A stretch of DNA of 64,000 nt, from positions 6,262,001 through 6,326,000 of the forward strand of contig OX465600.1 in assembly GCA_950022295.1 (NCBI GenBank). The letters run 5' to 3'. The position numbers and the translations under genes are program-made. This DNA comes from Bromus sterilis (Eukaryota; Streptophyta; Magnoliopsida; Poales; Poaceae). Below the pieces are notes generated by a model. The model searched no databases. It worked only from the letters and a program-made list of their open reading frames with translations, and had not been told where the DNA came from. Shown here one piece after another: positions 23,265 to 32,217 of the stretch (positions within the stretch are counted from its first letter, which is position 1; every line of letters starts with the position of its first letter).

Positions 23265-23557
23265 GGCCATATACAACGCTAGGTGCTTATGCACCAGTGC
23301 TTAAAGAGAGAGATTATGGTAGCATCTCCAATAAAAGTAATCTTACAATGGGAGAGTGCTTCACAGAAATGCTTATGGCGTATGGGTTATTGATCCGTTA
23401 CGTAATTAGAGCAGTTTTTCCTCTAAGCAGCCGCTAGCACCGGAAGCCAATGTTTGCTTCCCTCCTCCCTTTCTAAGCACCCGTCTAAGCAAATGCTTAA
23501 ATAAAACCGGGTTTTTTTCTTGAGGCACCAGCATAAGCACTTGCGTTGTACAGGGTC
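23265..23557. mobile_element. PIF/Harbinger (Tourist-like) MITE, 293 bp
   Basis: The terminal inverted repeats are about 38 bp: GGCCATATACAACGCTAGGT on the left and the inverse of GACCCTGTACAACGCAAGTG on the right. TTA duplications lie at 23262-23264 and 23558-23560. It inserted at the LINE stop codon: both the filled and the restored site still read TAG. Confidence 0.92.
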
Positions 23558-23711
23558 TTAGGTAGTCTAGGTGGTTTACGCTAAAAAAACGCATTAGCAC
23601 GAACCCCTCCCTTCCCACCTTACGTGTGGCACTTACCATTTTCTCTTTTATTTTTTATTTTTTTACAGTTTTTTTATTTTGCATATAAGATTTATCTGAA
23701 GTTAAATTTTA

Positions 23712-24171
23712 CTCCCTCCATTCCTTGATGTAAGGTGTATAGTTTTTAAAAATAACTTTCGTAATATAGGGTGTGAGGAAGTTTGTTTCCAATACTACCC
23801 CTCCACCATATGTTTTTTCTTTTAATTAGTTGCCAAACGTGAGCTGAAGAAAAAGAAAGGAATGATCATGGGCTAACAGCTTCAATCCCGCAGATTTATT
23901 GTCTTGTATTTATATGACTTGGAGCGCTGCATGCACTTGCTATGAATGGAAACCATGAGAAATTGGCAAGTTTTTTATATTGAAGGAGATTAATTAGGCT
24001 CAATAACTGATCTGGAATAAGGGATTTTCTCACCTTCCTTTTTTCCCTCTCTACTCTCACGATCCTTCTAGGGGCTTTTTAGTCCAATCACAGCTAAATA
24101 TGCTCTTCAAACCCCTACGTTAATATTCGTGCGAGAAAACTATACACCTTACTTCAAGGAACGGAGGGAGT
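23712..24171. mobile_element. Stowaway MITE, 460 bp (copy 1)
   Basis: The ends are CTCCCTCCATTCCTTGATGT and the inverse of CTTCAAGGAACGGAGGGAG. TA lies on both sides (23710-23711, 24172-24173). The interior is nearly identical to the copy at 24262-24718, apart from small indels and scattered substitutions. Confidence 0.93.
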
Positions 24172-24261
24172 ATTAATTTCAATCAAATTTATAGGAAAAT
24201 ATATTATCATATACAATACAAAATCTATATCATTAGATGCATATGAAATTACTTTTTCATA

Positions 24262-24718
24262 CTCGCTCCATTCCTTGATGTAAGGTGTATAGTTTTTTAA
24301 AATAACTTTCATAATATAGGGTGTGAGGGAGTTTGTTTCCAATACTACCCCTCCACCATATGTTTTTTTCTTTTAATTAGTTGTCAAACGTGAGCTGAAG
24401 AAAAGGAAAGGAATGATCATGGGCTAACAGCTTTAATCCTGCAGATTTATTGCCTTGTATTCATATGACTTGGAGCGCTGCATGCACTGGCTAGGAATGG
24501 AAACCGTGAGAAATTGGCAAAAAAAAATTGAAGGAGATTAATTAGGCTCAATAATTGATCTGGAATAAGGGATTTTCTCACCTTCCTTTTTCCCTCTCTA
24601 CTCCCATGAATCCTTCTAGGGGATTTTTAGTCCAACCACATCCAAATATGGTCTTAAAACCCCTGCGTTAATATTCGTGCGAGAAAACTATACACCTTAC
24701 TTCAAGGAACGGAGGGAG
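24262..24718. mobile_element. Stowaway MITE, 457 bp (copy 2)
   Basis: Same family and orientation as 23712-24171, only about 90 bp away. The left end is slightly changed (CTCGCTCCATTCC) and the right end intact (GAACGGAGGGAG). TA flanks at 24260-24261 and 24719-24720 show an independent insertion event and not a simple tandem duplication. Confidence 0.92.
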
Positions 24719-24799
24719 TATTATATAACTTTAGTATTGTTGATGTTGATATATTTTTCTACAAAATTTGATTTTCAATAAATCTTATATGAGGAGTGA

Positions 24800-25319
24800 C
24801 TAGGTGGCGTGGGATGTGGTCGTCCGGCAGCGGCGGCATCGGTCGGCAACGGTGACGAAGAGGAGCGCAAGCGTTACATCGCCACCGACGCGGCGCGGAA
24901 GCGCTCCGCCTGCCGGTATACCAATCGCGGCATCGAGCAGCAGACATCCCATCAACGCCGCGAGACGGAGGAGTACGACCGGCGGCAGGCGCGGGAAGTT
25001 CGCGCTCACCACTACCGCTGCTCGACGCCGTGAAGAAGGAGCCGGAGGAGGAGCCCCACGCGCCGGTGTCATCGGGCCGGAGGACTCCCTCCCCCCTCTG
25101 GGGCGGATCAAATTGAAGCGGCGCTTGCCGCACAGTGCGCGGGAGGAGGAGGAGGTTGCGTAGCGCCGCCGCGGGGAGGACGAGATCAACTCCGTCCTCT
25201 ATGAGTAGGGACTCACCGCCGCGCGTGAGTTCGAGGATAGGCGGGCGGGATGGTGTCGCGAAGCTGCAGAGCAAGACAAGGTCTTCATCGACCTCAGCTC
25301 AGACGACGACGAGTGAGCG
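24800..25319 (+). pseudogene. relic of transposon-associated charged protein ending in DLSSDDDE
   Basis: GC-rich plus-strand sequence switches frame several times. Readable pieces are ERKRYIATDAARKRSACRYT, a VKKEPEEEPHAP-like segment, KLKRRLPHSAREEEEVA, and a last block with FIDLSSDDDE followed by TGA at about 25315-25317. The Ser/Asp tail and composition parallel the Harbinger-borne ORF at 4237-5330. A 3' UTR-like stretch (TGTAAATCG, TGATGAAACTTTGC) follows. I infer a decayed copy of a related transposon protein; no function is assigned. Confidence 0.45.
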
Positions 25320-25329
25320 CCGCCGTTGT

Positions 25330-27029
25330 ACCAGGAGGGCTCGGTGAGCCGCATTTTGGCTAGTTTAGGGTTAGGTGGCCTCGCGATGTAAATCGTGATG
25401 AACTTTGCTATGTAATCGATGATGAAACTTTGCTATCTAGTACTGGGTTCTTCATTTCTCGTGCAAATCCATTTTATAAATTTTACGGTTCGATTTGAGG
25501 GGTATGTTATGCTGCATCCAAATTCAGCCTTTAAACCATGCTTTTCTTGATCTTTATCCGGTTATAAGGTTCAGGATTTTAAGAGGTCTACTAGAGATGC
25601 TTTAAATCGACAGATGGTTAGGTTTAAGGTCTGGATTAAATTGATTAGTTTCTAATTTGACCACGGAGTTGACAACAAACATGTATATCAACTAACAAGA
25701 GATAACTTGGTGAGCATGACGCACATCATACGTCAATGTGACGAGATGCAAATGTTCAGGAATGCTAGTCTACATACTCTTGCTACAGGATCACTACATA
25801 GGTAATCTGTAGAATACAGATTCCGGTCTGCCAGCATGCATAAATAAAATGCGGAGTTTGGATCATCCGCCCTCAGGTTGTGAGAGTCATTCCATAGGGA
25901 TCCTCCTATCTCGTCCCCCATTCCAGACATAGATTTCATAAGATTACAGACTGGTTTACCAAGGGCTAGTTCAGTGTAAGTAAATAGTTAGAAAAATGAA
26001 CAAGTGTGTGTTTCTTTTCCTATACATGTCAGTATATTTTGACAACCAAGAGATGTGGTCCAAGCATTCCGCGCCTTCACAGGATCATTCAGAGTCCCTG
26101 CCATAATTAATCTTCAGTTTTTCACCATGATTTCTATTGCAGGATCATTCAGAGTCACTGCCACAATTAATCTTCAGTTCTTCGCCATGATTTCTACTGG
26201 AGCACCCAAGCATAAAAGGTGTCATCTCTTATCTATTTTTTCACAAATACGCAAAGCATTAAAAAAATGCCATCTCCATCAAGGAGCAAAGACTGAACCA
26301 CTATCAGAATTCCAGGTACTGCAACTCATTGCCTGACCACCAGAGCAGCAAGATTTGTCTCTAGGACCACATTGTACTATGTCAGCATCTCCACAAACTG
26401 TTCAAGTGAACCAATGCCGGTGAAACATCCACATGAATCCAAGAGAAAATCATTGTGGCAAAGGCCCCTTCTCGGTTAGGAATTATCATGTATCTATTGC
26501 TATTTTACATCAACAGCTTCAGTTGTACAGACTGATTGGTTGTTGGCCAGCAGAAATGCAGAACCAAACATACTTCCTCAATTGGCGAAATGTATATATT
26601 AGCGATGGAACCTGCATGCAAACAAAACCTCTGTTTCAGTCTATGATTCGAAGGGTCACAAAATATCGTCATTGCTTCGAGTTCATAGAATATGGAAATT
26701 GAAAAAACGTTAGTATTATGTCCAGATTCCTTATATGTTACTAACTAGCTTCATCTTCTGTTCTGTATGCGCTGGTAAGTTAAAGTTACTATAGTATTAA
26801 GAAAACAATCGTACTATTCATTATATAGCTCAGTAAATGAATATAATCCCTCGGTCCAATTCAATTTACCAAATTCTTATAAATAAGTTTTTAAAATCAG
26901 CAAAGAACTGTCATATGCATCAACACTATGATATTTGAGAGGTGATCCATTAATTAGAAAATCTAGATGATAATTCATAGTTAACAATATACAGTCCTGA
27001 AGGTTGGCAAAACAGTTGAGCCTATAGTG
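25330..27029. other. intergenic, no gene recognised
   Basis: No coding region is supported. A 60-bp tandem duplication lies at 26081-26199, and short ORFs (26055-26702) have no domain. Confidence 0.4.
26081..26199. repeat. 60-bp tandem duplication
   Basis: Two copies of AGGATCATTCAGAGTCMCTG followed by TTAATCTTCAGTT and CCATGATTTCT begin at 26081 and 26141 with few differences. Confidence 0.9.
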
Positions 27030-27186
27030 CATACTGATGTTGTTAGTCTCATGAACCTTACTCTCATCTAGGAAGAGGATGACACCGGGGAGTTGGGGCA
27101 ATTTTCTGGTTTTTCTCACTCAATGTCATTCCAACCTGAGGGGTTGGGGATACATATTTATAGGAGGCTGCTAGCCAGCCAAGCAT

Positions 27187-27225
27187 AGTCTAAGATGCTA
27201 GTCTAAGATGCTAGTCTAAGATGCT
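27187..27225. repeat. 13-bp minisatellite, three units
   Basis: AGTCTAAGATGCT is repeated three times head to tail without change. Confidence 0.95.
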
Positions 27226-27259
27226 ATCCTAACAGCCACAAGGACCATGTGCTGCAGCC

Positions 27260-27376
27260 AAAGATGCTAACTGCCTAAAAGCTGTGCTGCAGCCCCACAA
27301 AGATGCTAACTGCCTAAAAGCTGAGCTGCAGCCCCACAAAGATGCTAACTGCCTAAAAGCTGAGCTGCAGCCCCAC
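27260..27376. repeat. 39-bp minisatellite, three units
   Basis: Units start AAAGATGCTAACTGCCTAAA at 27260, 27299 and 27338 and end GCTGCAGCCCCAC. Only a single T/A difference is visible between units, so the expansion is recent. Confidence 0.95.
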
Positions 27377-27762
27377 AAGGACTGGAGTACAAAGACTTAT
27401 CCATCAGATGTATCCACCACTAATCTTCAAAGAACATGTTGAATAGTATTAAAACAGAAACCAACCATTGGCCAGCAGTGGTCAATTAATTACTTCATTT
27501 TTATGGACTAGTCTACTTAATTAGAATATGTAAGGATAGAATTGCCAAAGAGGCCTTGGAAGCCCATAATGCAGAATACGGAATCTGTGTATTTGATAAG
27601 GCGAGCGGAGAGAAAATTGTCAGTGGAGTATACTGTATTTCATCTGAACAGAAGTGGGACGACTGAAAGGAAATCTATCTTGTGCATGCAAGCACGGGCC
27701 TACGTATGAAAACAACGACACCGGGTAAGTAAATATTGCTTGAAGAAATGGGATGCGTACCT

Positions 27763-29244
27763 CTAAAGAAGTTTTGAGCCTGAATTGTCCTGCGACTTGC
27801 CAGTGTTTGTGTAGCCCAACAATAGTCTAGAAAAGGGGTAGGGGCACCCGAAAAATCGAACAAGATTTCGCAATCCTCTCCCTCCATGTATATCAGTTGG
27901 TGAACTTAAACGGCTAAGATATGTATTGCCTTCATATATATAGCTAAGTTGCTGGCACAGCAACACAGCTATACCCGCATTAACTGATAGACTGGCAAAT
28001 GCAAGATATACCAGAATTATACCCCTTGCTGACAGGAAGAATGCAGAACTGGCCACGGTAGCAATAATCTCCATCAGTACTTTCATAGAACTCATGTGAC
28101 CATATGATGCTACATTTGGAAATTCTAGAGGGGGCCATATATGATAACTTGAATAAATGGTCATAATCGCCGCATAACTGCAACTCGTGACCACAGAGAT
28201 AAGAAAAATGACAAAAGCTCGATGATTTGAAGCTCCCACACAGTTCCCAATCTGCAGATGAACACAACAAAAAGGGAAAATAGAACAAGACAAAACTAAT
28301 TAGCAACAATTCATGATACAGAAGAATGAAAAATATATGAAGACACCATTCTATCAAATTTATCCAACTTACAAATGGGCAATGATGATCCATGTCCACC
28401 ACGCACATTTTACAAGATCGGCAGTGATGTGCTCTTGGGGGCTTAGGTTTACTACAATATGTACAGAAAGTATAGTTCTCAAGATCATTTTTTCCAACCA
28501 AGGGATAGCTTCCCCATCGTATGCCTGCTGGTGCACCAGCAGACTTGAAAGAGGCCACACAATAACTTGCAATTGTAAATATAGATAGGAGAGCTGCTAC
28601 TGTGCAGTGAAAGATGCCACAGAAGATGCTGATTGAGAAAACAACTGGATACACCGCCCAGATCCCGCCACCTGTGAAACGGCGAAAAGGAAACAAAATA
28701 AAATTGCGGTGTTATGGAACTCTTCAAAATTACAGATCAGCACAGAGAAGTCCTCGTACCAGGAACCGACAGTCAGGGATTCATAACTTACATATAACGA
28801 AGAGCATGAAGAGGACAAGCACAGTCACAAAGAAGCCATCCCGGAAACGCCTCCAGTGAGAAAAGCATACGCTGTCAGGTTTTCTTGAAGTTTGGTTGCC
28901 TTGAGTGACTGCTCCACACCAGCCACACTTATAGACAGGTGAATAACTTGAAAAAACAAGGCGAAGACCACAGCCCCAACAAGTGGCTTCATGATCTTCT
29001 GGTATGGACGTGACACATTGTTCTACCTACACGGAAGGAGGATGGTGATTACTGATTAGTGCATAGCTGCTGGGAAAGATTAGCTAATTGAAACTACTTT
29101 CGGTTGTGTCATTCTTTGCGTTGCTAACCATAGCACGCAGGCTTGGAGAGTTCTGACTTGTCAATTGATCCGCAGATCATACAAATACAAATATTACTCT
29201 TTACAGAGTAACTTTGACCAAAGAAACAACTATTGGGCAGGCAC

Positions 29245-29279
<35 letters not shown>

Positions 29280-30210
29280 TTCTAATCCATACCCACAATA
29301 ACCAGGGTTTTAAGAAATTTGCACTTGTTTATATCAGTGAGCTAAAGCATTGACAGTTCACACTTCACAATCCAAGTAACAGAAACTGAAAACGCCGCCC
29401 TCATCCTCATCGACTGAGACAGGTGGCATAGGAGCAATTTTGAGATTAAACTCCCCATAGTGTATAGTTACTCACTTGTGGCATAGGAGCAATTTTGAGG
29501 TAGTAGTTAACAGCATACCTCAAAATTTGAACAGGTACCTTATTCGATTTTCCAAGAGATTTGCTAATTAAGTGTAGAATTAAGTTTTCAAGGGCACAAA
29601 ACATATTTAATGTGCGCAGCTGCTGATTACCACACATGGATCAATTTCATGTTTACATACAGCCTAGTGCAATCTTTGAGCCAAAAGCAACAACACTGAA
29701 GCCTTGCTTCTGCGGGTGCAAGAGCAATCGCAATAGCCAAATCATCAACCTAATAACAGGAAAAGAATTACAGTAGCACTGTTCCATCGGTTGCATAGAG
29801 CAGAGGATTCGTTCTACTCATTGCTCATTAGCTTATTATGTCAGTAAACGGCACTGCAGGGGACCGGGGGATGGGATGGGAGCCAAACTTGGGGAACACC
29901 GAGCGTACGGGGCGGTCTAATCACACACACGAGGCAAGGAAGCTCAGAACCGTTGGCGGCCCCTACGGATTCGCGCGCGAGCATGTTTGAAGAGAGGAAG
30001 GGGGGGGGGGGGGGGGGGGGGGCGAGAGAGAGAGAGAGGGCGGCGGACCTCGAGCATCGGCTGCTGGTGCTGCTCCCCCATCGCCGGAGCAGATCCGGCG
30101 GCACCGCCGCCGGCGGGGACTGGGAGCGATCGGAGATCGGAGGCGGGCTCCGGTGAAGCTCGTGCGGGCGGAAGAGGCGAAGAAGAATCTCCGTGGCCAC
30201 CGGGGGGCAT
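27763..30210 (-). CDS. DHHC-type protein S-acyltransferase (palmitoyltransferase), four exons
   Basis: The enzyme attaches palmitate to Cys of target proteins at endomembranes or plasma membrane via an acyl-Cys intermediate. Exons on the minus strand: 30210-30049, 29026-28792, 28671-28373, 28251-27763 (stop 27765-27763). All introns are GT-AG and phases agree, giving 394 residues. A second in-frame ATG (MGEQHQQPML, 30081) would give 351. Features: paired CXXC motifs CWGC and CGWC (about 70-73 and 88-91), a zinc-ribbon-like N-terminus; two membrane segments (about 110-170); the Cys-rich domain from FCTYCSKPKPPRAHHCRSCK to MDHHCPF with DHHC at 227-230 (Cys230 catalytic); IGNCVGASNHRAF; and two more membrane segments (about 243-345). 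The C-terminal QLSYIYEGNTYL replaces the usual TTxE. No damage was seen. It resembles the Arabidopsis PAT11-like subgroup from memory; substrate unknown. Confidence 0.9.
29247..29277. repeat. (GT)n microsatellite in intron 1 of the S-acyltransferase
   Basis: An uninterrupted GT run of about 15 units lies in the first intron, 220 bp upstream of the exon 2 acceptor. Confidence 0.98.
30000..30038. repeat. G23 homopolymer and (GA)n beside the exon 1 donor
   Basis: On the plus strand a run of 23 G (30000-30022) is followed by GAGAGAGAGAGAG. On the transcribed strand these are a (CT)n then C23 tract starting about 10 bases after the exon 1 donor (30048-30047). Such a tract is prone to length change and to sequencing error. 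Confidence 0.95.
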
Positions 30211-30430
30211 GTTGTGGAGTGGTTCCACGCCTCGGCGACGAAGGAATCGAGGAAAGGAAAGTGGGAGGAAAGCGAGGCGGCCAGGAAAAAGTTAAGAATA
30301 TTGCACGGGACGGACGGATCAAACGAAACAAGAGGTGGACGACGACAAGTCTTTCTGGTGTGGTGCGGCGCGACCCGGCTCGTCCGGCCGGTCGTGTTTG
30401 TGCCGAATTTGTTCTTTTTTAATGCCGAAT
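30211..30430 (-). promoter_or_regulatory. likely 5' UTR and core promoter of the S-acyltransferase gene
   Basis: This is the GC-rich, CpG-rich stretch immediately upstream of the first ATG. It falls off sharply to AT-rich DNA after about 30415. No TATA box is evident. Assignment is by position only. Confidence 0.4.
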
Positions 30431-32217
30431 TTTGACATAAAGTATTATATTTGTGTGAATAAAATGATGAAAAGGATCATGTTTAAATGTAAATGATAAA
30501 ACTACCGTGGCGGTATGCTCAATAAGTGATACAACGTGTTAACGTACCACCACATGGTAGTTTTGTCATTTGATGTGGTTCTTTTTGTTTTCCCACTCAT
30601 CGAAACCGTCATTTATGCCAAAAAAAATCGTTTACGCCGGCCCAAATTGCTCGGGCCTATTATCTTTATTTTTCAATTGGGTGAGGATTAGGTGCCATGA
30701 TGCTAAGTTACAAAAATCATCCTAAAGCCCTACTTGAAACCCTAGCTACAAATAACCTGATCCTTGGAAGTGGCGGCCTCGCCCTCGTCCCTGATGGCCT
30801 AGTCCTCGCCAGAGTCCGACAAGAGCACTGTCAGACTAACATCGACAAGTGACACTGCAAAAGCCACATCATCGGTGGCCAGCATTTAGTCTCGAGCTAC
30901 GAGATCTCAATGGCCCGAGCCACCATCTCGGCCTCCTCGGCTTTATCGATACCGATGGGAGAGCATGCTAGTGGGAGGGATATGGGAACGATCGCCTCAA
31001 GCACGAAGGTGACAATGGTTGCGACAATTATTGCCTCTTTTTTGGCTTCATCCACAGGGAAGGGGGGCCACGTGCGAAGGGAGTGTGAAGGAAGCGAAGA
31101 ATGAATCAAGGGCTCAGAAGGGGGGGGCATGTCGTCGTTGTCGGATTTTTTCTTGGCGATATCGATCAACAAACATTTAGCGTTGTTATCTTCATCCAAG
31201 TCATCGCATGACGGGGTGAGAGTGTAGGGTGGCAACACATCGAGCGATATAGCATGGCAACGACTAGCCCACTTTGGTTGCAACAATGGTTGGTGTTTCC
31301 ACAACCAACAATGCTCGATCATGCAGAACAACAAGGGTTTGCGGGAGGCCTAGAGCAGCTCTTGGACAACGACAATGGGAAGTGTTTTGGTTTTTGCTCA
31401 GGTGAGGGAAACAAAGCGAGTAAGGAGTAAGTGGAGAATGCGAAATTGGTGGGGGGGTAGGTATGGGGTGGTGTTTATTTTGATGTGAGACAAGGTGGTA
31501 GACATGGCTCTCCACGGACACCTCCATTTCTCTCCCACGACTTGGACTCAGATGGGACGATACATTGTCCACGAAACATCCCAGCGGATAGACGTTGGAG
31601 GTTTGGACTTGCCTCTTTGAGACAACCTAACCTAGGTGTGCATATCTTCACATCTTACATACAATCATAACAAAACAGAACAGTGCAATCACGATGAATT
31701 GGAGCACGGCGATTAAGATTTTCATTCCACATATGCATTTAGAATGGCTCTTTTGCTTGAACACTAATATGGAGTAAGTATGCCCTGGTGCCTGCCTGCT
31801 GTTAAACCCTTCATTACAATTGTCTGGGTATCCGCTCACTTTTTCTTACATGTTTGCCATGAAACTGTAAATCCTTGAAACCCTTTTACCTACACCACAT
31901 ATCACTCCAGCTAGCATGACATAAGTAGAAGAAGAACTAAAGCAACAAGCATTGAATCACACAAAGTAGCATGGAAAAGAAGAAAATAGGCATGCATAAT
32001 CATATACCCAAAAGCAAGCCTGACAACTATGATATCATCCTACCATCATATGTAAAATATGATGTAATGCTACCACCGCAAGTTTGCCATAAAAAATTAC
32101 ATGCCGACAACAGTTTTTAGGTCCTAGCAATCACATAATTTGCATCATCATGGTCATGGTCATGGTCATCGTCATCATTGATCAGTATGAATGCCATCAC
32201 CATCATCTGAAGCAACA
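30431..32217. other. intergenic, no gene recognised
   Basis: A small imperfect hairpin occurs at 30491-30572 (AAATGATAAAACTACC against the inverse of GGTAGTTTTGTCATTT). ORFs at 30897-31572 have no recognisable domain. A TCATGG/TCATCG trinucleotide-like run lies at 32150-32180. Part of this stretch may belong to the Harbinger relic to the right. Confidence 0.35.

Larger units (their letters stand above)
14320..23584 (+). mobile_element. 5'-truncated L1-type LINE, split by two insertions
   Basis: The LINE begins inside the reverse-transcriptase C-terminal region and ends in A7 at 23583-23589, bracketed by the 18-bp duplication. Subtracting the Gypsy element plus one CGGGG copy (7056 bp) and the MITE plus one TTA (296 bp) leaves roughly 1.9 kb of LINE. 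5' truncation is normal for LINEs. Nesting order is therefore LINE first, then the Gypsy element and the Harbinger MITE. Confidence 0.85.
23683..24790. mobile_element. older MITE-like hairpin disrupted by two Stowaways
   Basis: The outer arms are inverted: CATATAAGATTTATCTGAAG at 23683 and the inverse of TCAATAAATCTTATATG ending at 24790. Between the two inner Stowaways lies a piece (24172-24261) with ATCATTAGATGCATATGAAAT-like sequence that fits the middle of a known grass hairpin of this type. The outer termini are eroded, so the bounds and family are inference. Confidence 0.5.
27030..27440 (-). mobile_element. possible solo LTR or LTR remnant (copia-like)
   Basis: On the minus strand a TATA-like CCTATAAATATGTATCCCC is followed by a leader-like stretch containing GAGTGAGAAAAACCAGAAAA. 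Upstream lie two short tandem repeats. The arrangement resembles a grass copia LTR, but I could not place TG/CA termini or a target duplication, so this is a weak call. Confidence 0.3.

Noticed and set aside
28825..29016. 63-codon minus ORF with a membrane-like segment
   Set aside because: It is an alternate frame of S-acyltransferase exon 2. The spliced frame restores the CXXC motifs and joins in phase to both neighbours.
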